Origin: Neocallimastix lanati (nom. inval.)
Taxonomy: Eukaryota; Neocallimastigomycota; Neocallimastigomycetes; Neocallimastigales; Neocallimastigaceae
NCBI GenBank assembly: GCA_016946835.1
Contig: JACVTC010000609.1
Coordinates: 1 to 15,375, forward strand
Reading direction: 5' to 3'
DNA length: 15,375 nucleotides
Notes under the pieces: model-generated
The model's input: the letters and a program-made list of their open reading frames with translations, nothing else
Databases searched by the model: none
Told to the model about the DNA's origin: nothing
Position numbers and translations under genes: made by a program
In this document: piece by piece, positions 1 to 8,392 of the stretch
Layout: every line of letters begins with the position of its first letter
Numbering within the stretch: position 1 is the first letter of the stretch

Positions 1-205
1 AAAAAAGAAAGATGGTTCTTTAAGATTGTGTGTGGATTACAAAAAGTTAAACGCTGTTACATTAGAAATTCATATCCTCTTCCACTTATTAATGATATCA
101 TTGAAAAGGTTAAAAGTGCAAAATATTTCACAAAATTAGATCTAAGATCTGCCTATAATATTAAGAAAAAAAAAAAAAAAAGAATAAAAGAAAATTCTTT
201 TTTAA
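1..205 (+). pseudogene. Ty3/gypsy reverse transcriptase fragment, left edge cut
   Basis: Part of a retrotransposon pol gene, covering the fingers and start of the palm of the reverse transcriptase. From base 11 the second frame reads DGSLRLCVDYKKLNAVT, a typical Ty3/gypsy finger motif. Near base 60 the reading moves to the first frame and continues IRNSYPLPLIND, then FTKLDLRSAYN, which holds the first catalytic Asp of RT motif A. The shift fits loss of one base around 58-62. After AYN, where LIRIKEG-like sequence is expected, an A-rich tract of about 17 bases interrupts the match and only RIKE follows before all similarity stops. The frame break, A-tract insertion and missing palm, thumb, RNase H and integrase show a dead fragment. 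Its upstream part lies outside the window. The family call is firm; the exact element is not identified. Confidence 0.88.
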
Positions 206-366
206 ATAAGTAAAAAAAATAAAAGAAAAGATAAATTAAAACAATTAAAACTTATTATTGTTATTGAAATTTTTAATTTAAAAATTTCATATTATTAGTA
301 AAATGTAATATATAATCAAATAAAATTTTCATTTATACATATATTAATAGTAAAGCTTTTTCTATA

Positions 367-435
<69 letters not shown>

Positions 436-464
436 CCGTAATTATAACTTGTATAAATAAATTC
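206..464. other. AT-rich non-coding stretch with TA and poly-T tracts
   Basis: No reading frame with any recognisable protein is present. The end of the stretch holds an alternating TA run (about 363-390) directly followed by a T tract of about 40 bases (about 390-431). It separates the RT fragment from the foldback repeat. Confidence 0.7.
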
Positions 465-712
465 AGGAAAAAGTTCATATGCAACGGACCTCACCTCCAT
501 GTTAATTATTTCGGATTAGGGTTTGAATTGACTATCTGAAAGAAATTATGGTCTTCTCCTTTAGAGACATTGGCCCCTGCTCGTTAGTCTTACAGCATTT
601 TAAACGTAGAAACTCCAAATCTAGACCATAATTTATTTCAGATAGTCAATTAAAATCCTAATCTGGAATAAGTAATAAGGAAGTGAGGTTTGTTATATTG
701 CCTTTAATTTCA
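465..712. repeat. Foldback (MITE-like) inverted repeat
   Basis: Two imperfect inverted arms, about 477-554 and 623-698, pair over roughly 75 bases with a 68-base loop (555-622). The inner end pairs ATTATGGTCT (left) with AGACCATAAT (right); ATTGACTATCTGAAA on the left matches TTTCAGATAGTCAAT on the right. Outer parts pair around ACCTCAC / GTGAGGT with small indels, and weak pairing may reach 465 and 712. Base composition is clearly less AT-rich than the flanks. It has no coding potential. The structure fits a foldback or MITE-type element; no clear target-site duplication could be assigned because the flanks are low complexity. A transcribed hairpin RNA is an alternative. Confidence 0.75.
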
Positions 713-904
713 CATTACTATTTAAAATATTATTATGTTCTAATTGGACAAATAATATTTATTTTTATTTATTTATTTATTTATTATTATTTTTTTTTTT
801 TGAATAAATAAAAAAATTTATGTAATTAATTAATAAATGAATAAATATATAAAGATTAAAGTTCACAATATTGCGCCTGTAAAAAAAAAAAAAAAAAAAA
901 AATT

Positions 905-1165
905 CATTTTCAAAATTTTCTATATATCCATATTTTTTTACCCTCTGTTTTTCAAGATTAAAAAAATTTTTTTTTAAAAAAAAATCTGAAATTTTATATA
1001 ATTTATAGAATTATAAAGTTCATTAAAATTTTTATTATTTGATGAAATTAAAAAATTATTTAAATCATTATCTACCCTTATATTTTTTTCCATAAAGACT
1101 TCTATCTCTGAATTTGATTTTTCTTTATTATTATTACTCTTATTATTAATTTCTTCATCTGTAAT
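905..1165 (-). pseudogene. Possible Ty3/gypsy pol remnant downstream of RT
   Basis: On the minus strand a stop-free stretch of about 65 codons begins just after a TAA near 1168 and reads EIEVFMEKNIRVDNDLNNFL, then FNELYNSINYIKF. It is followed, after an A/T-tract frame change, by LEKQRVKKYGYIENFENEF at about 905-962. It directly continues the gag-pol relic on the same strand and in the expected order, after the RT thumb. Hydrophilic, Asn/Lys-rich composition would suit the linker between RNase H and integrase, but no diagnostic motif such as the HHCC zinc site is visible. Placement in pol is inferred from position only. It could also be an unrelated gene relic. Confidence 0.4.
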
Positions 1166-1204
1166 TTTTATTTACTTTAAATTCTTTTATTTAATTAATT
1201 CTGG

Positions 1205-1387
1205 ATAAATCATTTTCTTACTCTTAACATACTAATCATAATGTACCATTTAAATGAATAATATTTTCTTAATAATTTATTTAAGGGTGGAGGTAATTTA
1301 GAGAAGTTGTTAACAAATTTTATAATAATATTCAATCGTGCCTAAGAATGATCTTAATTCATCGATATTTTTTGGTTTGGACCAATC
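1205..1387 (-). pseudogene. Ty3/gypsy RT thumb/connection remnant
   Basis: Reading the minus strand from 1387 downward gives DWSKPKNIDELRSFLGT, then EYYYKFVNNFSKL and PLNKLLRK. These match the conserved Ty3/gypsy segment after the RT palm (W-x-x-P-K-x-x-x-E-x-R-S-F-L-G, Y-Y-x-K-F, F-S-K, P-L-x-x-L-L-R-K). The match fades after a following S-F-K-W near 1250. The segment follows the protease remnant almost immediately, in a different frame, so nearly all of the RT fingers and palm are missing: an internal deletion of the element. With no catalytic residues left it is certainly non-functional. The identification is among the strongest in the left half of the window. Confidence 0.88.
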
Positions 1388-2195
1388 CCCTATTGCTTGA
1401 ATCAATTAATAAAATACCTTGAGTGTTATCCACCATTACATGTATTACAGCTAAATCATCTTCATTAAATAAAATTTAATAATTTTTGTTTTTAACAGAG
1501 GAGCTAAAAGAATCACTAACGTCCATAGAATTAACAACTTTAATTTTTTCAAATTTCAATCCTTTAGATAACTCAGTTCGAAGTTTAGGACATATATCTA
1601 AAGCTTACCCATATGTAATATTACATTTCGAGTTAGTAAGATCCCCCGAAATACTATAATTTTCTTTGTTTGTAGTTCTTGCTAGAATTGTAATTGTATG
1701 TTTCATAATTTTATTTGGTTTAGTTTCTTTCATATTAATTTTTACTTTATTTATTGATTCATTATTATTAGGGGTATCTAAAATTTTAGTATTTTTTTCA
1801 TTTGGAGATATTTTAGATTCTTTTAATATCATTTTCTTAGTAGAGATTAGTTTTTCATTGTTTTTAATATCATTATATATTTCTTTAATTTAGTTTTTGC
1901 AAATCTTGAGGATTTATTTCATCAATTTTTTCCTTAATTAATATAAAAGAATTTTTATAGTAATTCGCATTTTTTTTTATGGTTTATCTCACTATCAACT
2001 ATGTCGTTAAAATTTTCCAGTTTTTATCCTGATGATTAGTTCTTGCTAATAACACATATAAAGGTTTCTGAATTGACTACTACTACCTCCTGAATTTATA
2101 TGATGTGATTTTTATCCTCCCAGAGTGTTATTTTCTATAAATAAAGTTGATGTTCGCTCCCCATTATAAGTATTACTGCTGCTAGATTATATATA
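1388..2195 (-). pseudogene. Ty3/gypsy gag-pol linker and retropepsin remnant
   Basis: The minus strand is open from an ATG at 1832 to a TAA at 1605-1607. The same frame continues as ALDICPKLRTELSKGLKF, reaches a TAA at 1476-1478, and goes on through DNTQGILLIDSSNR at about 1390. The pattern resembles a clan AA retropepsin: a strand before the active site (YSISGDLTNSKCNITYG), then the C-terminal hydrophobic I-L-L-x-I-D motif. The catalytic D-T/S-G triplet is not readable; the site is occupied by Y-G and a stop. Upstream, shifted pieces such as EKIDEINPQDLQKLN (about 1890-1930) and INSGGSSSQFRNL (about 2060-2100) look like the hydrophilic linker between gag and protease. Stops and frame changes show long decay. 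The protease call rests on motif order and context. Confidence 0.65.
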
Positions 2196-2199
2196 ATTT

Positions 2200-2455
2200 A
2201 TTAGTGCAGAAATCACTTTATCTGTGAAAGGATGAGTGTAGTGGTTCTTCTCCTTTTGATGAAGGTTCAAGAAATCACTGAAAAGAAGTTCGTCGTATAA
2301 AGCGTCGTATAGGGAATGCCTTTCATATTGGCTTTGCTTGTAAAGAGGTTCTCATCGATGTCAAAATGGTATGACAAAGAATTCATTGAGAATCTGATAC
2401 TTTTAAAGGAGAGACTGAAGGCCAAGTCTAAAAAAAAAAAAAAAAAAAAAAAAAA
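2200..2455 (+). mobile_element. Poly(A)-tailed insert inside the gag-pol relic
   Basis: A block of visibly higher GC interrupts the minus-strand gag-pol linker and ends on the plus strand in a run of 26 A (2430-2455). This is the form expected of a retroposed sequence. It contains TGAGTGTAGTGG (2233-2244), resembling a tRNA A box, and GGTTCAAGAAA (2264-2274), a weak B-box match, so a tRNA-derived SINE is possible. Alternatively it is a retrocopy of coding sequence: one plus frame reads VQEITEKKF, two stops, then WYDKEFIENLILLKERLKAK into the A run, while the minus strand is open for about 50 codons. No clean target-site duplication is visible. Which model is right cannot be settled from sequence alone. 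Confidence 0.5.
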
Positions 2456-3235
2456 TAAGTCATTATTATTATTTAAAATTTAATCATTTGATCTAAAATT
2501 ACCATTTGAGTCAAGTACGTTCATATTATTTTGAACAAAATTTTGTTTATTAATGTCATTAAATGAAAAATTTTCATATAACACAGTCTTGCTATTATTA
2601 ATAGATGGTTTTACGTGTTGTCCTTGGAATTATTAAGTTGACCTTCATTTATTAATATTATTTTGATTAAAATACGATTAGAATTATTTTTCGTATTTTT
2701 ATATTTTCATAATTTTCAATATATTTTTTATATTTAAATTATTTATTTTATTGATATTCAGGACAATTATTTATAACATGTCCTGGTTTATTATAAAAGA
2801 AACAATTTTAAACTTTAAAAAATTTTTTTATTAGAATTTATATCAACTTTTTTTTCTCAATTTATTTTGATTATTTTCATTTCTTTGATAAGAATCAAAA
2901 TAATAATAGTTTTTAAAATTATTATCTATTCCTTGCTTTCTATTAAATCAAGTCATCGTATTATTCCAATACTCTACATCAATAAAGGTATCCATAATAT
3001 TAACCATACTTTGTAACAATAAAATTTAATTTTGTTGATTAATGAAATTTTTCTTGAGAACACATTTTTTTTTATTACTTCACAAGTAATGATAAAATAA
3101 GTCTTAAAATAAAATTAATAAAGATTTTTAAAACACCTTCACTTTATTATTTTATATAATTAATAACCTTTTTCCTTCAAAAAAGAGAACATGGATATCA
3201 CCACTAAATGATAAAGGATATATCTAGATTCGATC
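2456..3235 (-). pseudogene. Ty3/gypsy gag relic with degenerate zinc knuckle
   Basis: On the minus strand from about 3058 downward one frame reads LKKNFINQQN, a stop, LLLQSMVNIMDTFIDVEYWN, another stop, then FNRKQGIDNNFKNYYYF and a basic Asn-rich part. At 2804-2763 follows NCFFYNKPGHVINNCPEY. This is a nucleocapsid CCHC knuckle (C-x2-C-x4-H-x4-C) in which the second Cys is Tyr, one base from a Cys codon. Weaker capsid-like sequence extends up to about 3235. Below the knuckle lies a low-complexity linker including LYENFSFNDINKQNFVQNN (about 2540-2595), reaching the poly(A) insert. Several in-frame stops make it non-functional. It is the 5' part of the same element as the protease and RT remnants to its left. 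Confidence 0.78.
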
Positions 3236-3489
3236 TTATTCCTTATTTAATTTAGAGAATAAATATATTATACTAAAATTTGTTCATAATATTTATTTAT
3301 TTAGTATTTATAAAAGCATAAGACAAAAATTAATAGTGTTTATTATTTTTAATGAATTTTATGTTTACATTTTTAGTATTTAATGGTTTAATTAAATATC
3401 CTTTGTGATATTTAAATTTTAATCTTATGATACTAACAAAATTTATTATTTAATTTAAAAAATATATTAATAAAAAAATAAAAATAATA
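3236..3489. other. AT-rich stretch upstream of gag relic
   Basis: If the relic kept its 5' LTR it should lie here or just beyond, but no duplicate of any sequence on the far side of the relic (below 905) was recognised. No coding frame or RNA gene is visible. Confidence 0.5.
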
Positions 3490-3563
3490 ATAAATTAAAG
3501 TTATAATTTCATTCTATATCATAACTTAATGATATAAAATGAAAATAAGAACTTTAATTTTAA
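3490..3563. repeat. Near-perfect short hairpin
   Basis: Arms of about 33 bases (3490-3522 and 3529-3563) pair almost completely around a loop of about 6-8 bases. TTCTATATCAT on the left faces ATGATATAAAA on the right, and ATTAAAGTT faces AACTTTAAT further out. It lies in non-coding DNA with no gene next to it. It could be a small foldback element or simply an AT-rich palindrome. Confidence 0.65.
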
Positions 3564-3905
3564 TTAATGGATTTTTTAAAAATCACTTGACTTGAGCATT
3601 AATTTATAAATTATATTAAATAACATAATAAAATTAAACATGATATAAAATAGAGTGATAGAATATTATATTGTTTTATGTTGCTTTGGTATAAATATAT
3701 ATTAATCCTATATCTATTGAAATTAAATTTTATGTTTATAATTTTTTGAGTGTGAAAATTTCGAAAAATTTCATTTCGTAAAATCTCTTTTAATAATAAA
3801 TAAATAAATAAATAATATAACAAATAAATAATATATATAATTTAAATAAATAACTAAATAAATAACTAAATTTAAAAATAAATATATATAATAATTATAC
3901 ATTAG
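3564..3905. other. AT-rich non-coding stretch with one TTCGAAAA-type motif
   Basis: Contains (TAAA)n-type runs (about 3795-3890) and, near 3754-3780, a segment with TTTCGAAAAATTTCATTTCG. That resembles the ends of the large foldback that starts at 3906 and may be a partial or degenerate copy of its terminus. No plausible gene. Confidence 0.45.
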
Positions 3906-4607
3906 AATAAGGGAGAAGTGCATTTCGAAAAATTCACATAAAAATTTTATTTCGAAAAGGTGGATTAACCAAAATTTAATAAATGGATAAATAAATAATA
4001 AAATAAATAAATAGTAAATTTATAATAATATATTAATAAATAAAAAATAAATAAATAATAAATAATTAAATAAAATATATATATATATATATTTTAATTT
4101 ATTTAATAATTAAAGAAACTAATAATTTTAGAACTATTTTTCTTTTCATAGATTATTGAATCAATAAATAAAATATTTTATCACACTTTTTAAACACTTT
4201 ATAACTTTTTAAAATATATATAATTAATAATAATAATTATATTTTTATAAATTATATTTTTATATATAAATAAAATTAATAATTTAAAAGAGGTATAAAA
4301 ATAATGATTTAAGATATAATTATTGAAATTAAAAAATAATATTTAAATAATTAATTTAAATGATCATATTAAACCTTTCAAATTCTTGCGCAGTATTTTA
4401 CATAATCTTAAACTTTAATAAAAATTTTTAAAATTTAATAAATATTAGTAAATATTCTTAATAAAAGAGATGCTTATAAATAATCTAGTAAAAAAAAAAT
4501 TATTTTATTATATAGTTATATAAAAACCCTTTTAAAATATTTCATTTTTTTAATATTTAATATTTAAATATTTAAAATTTTTATTTTTCACTTAGAAAAT
4601 AATTAAC

Positions 4608-4681
<74 letters not shown>

Positions 4682-5065
4682 CAATTATTGTTTTTATTTA
4701 TTGATTCAATAATCTATGAAAAGAAAAATAATTCTATAATTATTAGTTACTTTATTTTATTAAATAAATTAAAAAATAAAAAAATAAAAAATATCTATTT
4801 AATTATTTATTATTTATAATTTTTTATTTACTTATATATTATTATAAATTTATTATTTATAAAATTTTTATTTTCTTATATATTAAAACAAATATATTAT
4901 TTATCTATTTTATTATTTATTTATCTTTTTATTAAAATTATGCGAAATACACCTTTGAAAAATATAACTTTCAAAAAAAAAAAAAAAAAAAAAAAAATAT
5001 TTTATACGAATTTTCTGAAATGCAACTTTCCAAAATGAAAATTTTCGAATTGCACTTCCCCTATT
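3906..5065. repeat. Large 1.16-kb foldback element with TTCGAAAA-type ends
   Basis: Left arm (3906-4174, about 270 bases) and right arm (4691-5065, about 375 bases) are inverted copies. Inner ends match best: GATTATTGAATCAATAAATA (4151-4170) faces its reverse complement at 4694-4713, preceded on both arms by matching ACTAATAATT and TTTTTCTTTTCATA segments. Middles match through AT-rich sequence such as TTTATAATAATATA. Outer ends match as GGGAGAAGTGCATTTCGAAAA versus GGGGAAGTGCAATTCGAAAA (each read inward). The right arm has about 60-100 extra bases, including an A tract (4974-4996) and additional degenerate GAAAGTTGCATTTC units. The spacer (4175-4690) is AT-rich without a visible gene. It fits a foldback transposon; no transposase and no clear target duplication are seen. 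Confidence 0.8.
4608..4670. repeat. (TTA)n microsatellite in the foldback spacer
   Basis: About 21 uninterrupted TTA units lie near the right side of the spacer between the two foldback arms. Confidence 0.95.
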
Positions 5066-5153
5066 TTTTTATAAATATAAAATATTTTATAATCAATTAT
5101 ATATTAATAAATAAACATTTTAAGAAATTTTTTTTTTAAAATGTTTTCATTAT

Positions 5154-5307
5154 CGTAGTACCAAATAATATAATGAGTGATTTATCTTCTCATATTAAAT
5201 ATTTATAAAAATTAACTATAGTAGTTTTAACTTTAATACTATTAAAGTTAGAATTTTAAGTTTAAAACTTTTTGATTTCTTTTCTTATATCTATGGTAAC
5301 TACGATA
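5154..5307. repeat. Inverted repeat with nested hairpin
   Basis: ATCGTAGTACC at the left end faces GGTAACTACGAT at the right end, a match with one extra base. Near the middle, AACTTTAATACTATTAAAGTT forms a palindrome of its own. The pairing is confined to the ends and the centre, so this is a weaker foldback than the other two. Confidence 0.5.
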
Positions 5308-5732
5308 GCCTTTTTGAAATATAATTCTGTAAACTAATTAAATAATGTATTAGATAATGATAGAAAAAAAAATAATACTGTTAATTAATATTTCTTTTTT
5401 AATTCTAATATGAAAGAAAACAAAAAACAAAATTAAATAACATACATTAATGATATTTTAAATCACAATAATAAATATATATATATGAATAATAAATATT
5501 TTTCAAATATTTTTTATTTTATTTTTATTTTTATTATTATTTTTTTTTTTAGATAAATAAATTTAATTACAATAATATAGAATTAATTAATTTAATATTT
5601 ATATGTACTATGTTATTATATTATTATTAATAATTATATATATAATTTTTTTTAAAAAAAATTTTTTTTTTGTAAATATAAAAATATAACAATTTAAAGG
5701 ACATAAATAAAAACAAAACAATAAAAATCAAA

Positions 5733-5794
5733 GCAAGCAAGCAAGCAAGCAGACAAACAAACAAACAAATAAAAAAAAAAAAAAAAAAAAAAAA
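5733..5794. repeat. AAGC/ACAA tetranucleotide repeats and poly(A)
   Basis: Four AAGC units are followed by AGAC, several AAAC units and an A run of about 25 bases. The repeat is a mutating tetranucleotide array, with no coding reading. Confidence 0.9.
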
Positions 5795-5872
5795 TAGAAA
5801 TTCATCAAATACAAATTATTAATTTTAAAAATTAATATTAGTTTCTTTTTTAACTTTTTTTTTTTATTTAAA

Positions 5873-5914
<42 letters not shown>

Positions 5915-6289
5915 TATAATAAATTTATAAAAATATTTATTTATTTTTTATTTAAATTTTTTATTTTTTCTTATTATATTATAAATAAATTTATATATAT
6001 ATTTTATTTTATTTATTTTTTTTATTATTTTTATTTTTATTTTATTTTTTTTTTTCATTTTATTATTGGTTATATTGCCAAATTTTTTTAGAGATATTAT
6101 TATAATAATAATTATAATAATTGTTATTATTATTATTATTTATTTATTTTGTTATAGTTTCTCTTATTATTATTTAAATATTTAATTTAATAATAATCAA
6201 AAAACATAAGAAACAATTTATAGAATTTATATAAATAATTCATTAATTAATATAAATCATATTTTAAAAATTATTTAATAATTTATGAT

Positions 6290-6925
6290 TAAGTTTCTTG
6301 GTAAGACATAAATCAAATCAGGTTCTTTCTTGGTTGCTTGTTTGTGGACTATCATAAGGCTCCTGGTTCGGTCCCACCCTTTAACCATTTCCCGTTTTAT
6401 TCACAAGAGATTTTTAAGGAATATGGTAGTAAGGGTTACAGGTAGGTGTTTTCCCTTCCCTTAAATTCATATTATTCTTAATCTCCTAAGTAATATAGAC
6501 ATGATACTGTCCTAACTATGGTCCTGCGAGAGGGTTACTCAAGTACTGTCATTTAATATAATATATTTACAATGGAATTCCTTACATATGGGTACATATG
6601 TGTGTAGTTAAATTCTTTAAAAGAAATATTTCTGACTAATACGGAATTACCAAGTGAGCTACTATGTATCTTATTGGGTTAATTCATATTAGCCTAGCTT
6701 CAAAGAAAAGTTATGAACTGGAGTAGTACTCCGAGAAAAAGCGTATCAGAAAATTCTTAGCAATAATGTCATGTCAGAGTGCCAATGATGAACACTCAAT
6801 AAGGTCGTCCAGAAGTGACAATATCTATTTATGCGAAAGCATACCGAAGTGTTATGACTACCTTAATAATCTCATACCTTGAGAGGGGTTAAAGAGCGGT
6901 ACACCCGGAAGTAAAATAATAAAAA
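6290..6925 (+). other. Non-coding island of ordinary complexity; candidate SINE or ncRNA
   Basis: About 635 bases with far more G and C than the surroundings and no long reading frame or retroelement motif on either strand. Near the left end CTGGTTCGGTCCC (6363-6375) is close to the RNA polymerase III B-box consensus GGTTCRANYCC, but no convincing A box lies upstream and the stem that a true tRNA T arm would need fails. Local symmetry includes GGAGTAGTACTCC (6720-6732) and the direct repeat TACTGTC (6506 and 6543). The right end passes into an A-rich tail (6913-6930), as in retroposons. It may be a solo LTR, a SINE, a structured RNA gene, or the degraded remains of one. I do not recognise the family. 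Strand is given from the B box and A-rich tail. Confidence 0.4.
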
Positions 6926-7789
6926 AAAATAGTTAAGTCATAAAATAAAAATGTATTTAATTATTATATTTCTTATTTATATATTAAGTTTATATTTCTA
7001 TATATTTTTATTTAGTTTTTGGTTATAATACTTAATGAAGAATATGGAATAATAATCTTTCATATTATATATTATTTTCTTATAAATAATAATATGTAAA
7101 AGACTAAATAATTAAATAATTAACTAACCTAAAAACTAAATAAATAAATAAATATACTAAATAAATAGATAAATAAATTAATAAATATATATGTAGTATA
7201 ATAAATAATAATTATTTAAATTTTAGTATTTAATGGGATTTTAAAAAGTTTATTATATTTTATTATTGATTAGATTTAAAAGTACAATAATTTTAATTGG
7301 TTAAAATTTTTATTACAAAAAAAAAAAAAAAAAAGAAAATAAATATTAATTATAATTTTTTTTTTATTTTACATTATTTTGTATTCCTTTTTTTTTTTTT
7401 AGTCATAATAAATATATTTATTTAATTATTTTATTTTTAATTATTTATTATTATTTATTTAATTATTTAATTATTTATTATTATTATTCATTTAACAATT
7501 TATTATTTAATTATTCAATTATTTATTTTATTTCATTTTATTTTTTTTATATTGCATTTTTTTTTTTTTTTTTTTTTTTTAAAAATTTTATCATTATTAA
7601 TTATTAATTAAAAAATACTTTATAATTATTTGTATTTTAAAGTTCATGAATTGATGATACAATAAATTTATAGTATTAGGTTTTAATGAATAGATATAAA
7701 GGATAAAAAAATTTTTTTTTTATCCTTTTTTATAATTTTATAATTTTTTTTTTTTTTTTTTTTTATTTTTTTGTTGTGGGTTATTATAA

Positions 7790-7829
<40 letters not shown>

Positions 7830-8213
7830 TTTTAGAAAGTTTCTTTTGTTTAATAAATAACTGATATTATATAAAATTTTTAATTGTCTTTTATTTTTAT
7901 TATATGCTAAGCAAATTTAACGAATTTTCAATCAATTATTGATTAAAATTATTTTATTTTGGAAAATAATTATTGAAATCAATTAAATAGTAATTAATAA
8001 TATTATAATAAAGAATTAAATCAAATTAAAAAAGAATAGTTTTATATTTTCTTAATAATAAATACTCCTTTAAATGGTGACTCTTTTTTTTTTAAAAAAA
8101 AATAGAATTTTGTTTAAATAAATTTTAATTTTTATTTCGTTTACTTTAATTTTAAATTTATTGTTAAATAATTTTGAATTTCTAATTTGAAATTCAATTT
8201 TTTAATTTTTAAA

Positions 8214-8245
<32 letters not shown>

Positions 8246-8392
8246 ATTTATTCATTTTTTTTCATTTAATTTTATTATATATTACATTTCTGCAAGACTC
8301 TGTAATTGAATATTTTAATTTCTCTTAAGATTCCTTTTTTTTTTTTTTTTTTTTTTTTAAGAAAAATAATTATACCTTATTATTTAAATATT
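6926..8392. other. AT-rich upstream region of the remodeler gene
   Basis: Mostly homopolymers and short A/T repeats: T runs at about 7557-7580 and 7743-7762, (TA)n at about 7796-7820, and a T run of about 25 bases at 8334-8358, only some 35 bases before the first ATG of the SNF2 gene. An inverted repeat pairs TATTTAGTTTTTGGTTA (about 7009) with TAACCTAAAAACTAAATA-type sequence (about 7125-7143). The promoter must lie here, but no specific element can be called in such biased sequence. Confidence 0.5.

Larger units (their letters stand above)
5066..6289. other. AT-rich intergenic stretch with small inverted repeat and microsatellites
   Basis: No coding frame or RNA gene was recognised. Contents are the inverted repeat at 5154-5307 and a tetranucleotide patch at 5733-5790 (both listed separately), a (TA)n run at about 5878-5906, and many T or A runs. 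There is no sign of retroelement protein sequence on either strand. Confidence 0.6.

Noticed and set aside
1666-1893. Plus-strand open frame of 75 codons
   Set aside because: It is hydrophobic, antisense to the protease-linker part of the gag-pol relic, and starts without an ATG; the minus strand gives the recognisable reading.
3611-3823. Minus-strand open frame of 70 codons
   Set aside because: It consists of Tyr/Ile/Leu/Asn from low-complexity AT sequence, with no motif and no neighbouring gene structure.
5733-5770. Possible CRISPR-like or designed array
   Set aside because: The units are only four bases and vary gradually, as in an ordinary microsatellite; no repeat-spacer pattern exists anywhere in the window.
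6340-6400. Possible tRNA gene at the GGTTCGGTCCC motif
   Set aside because: No cloverleaf can be built: the T stem breaks after three pairs, and acceptor and D arms are missing.
8306-8392. Upstream extension of the remodeler protein
   Set aside because: It would start at TTG and include a run of Phe encoded by poly-T. The first in-frame ATG at 8393 is followed by normal protein sequence.
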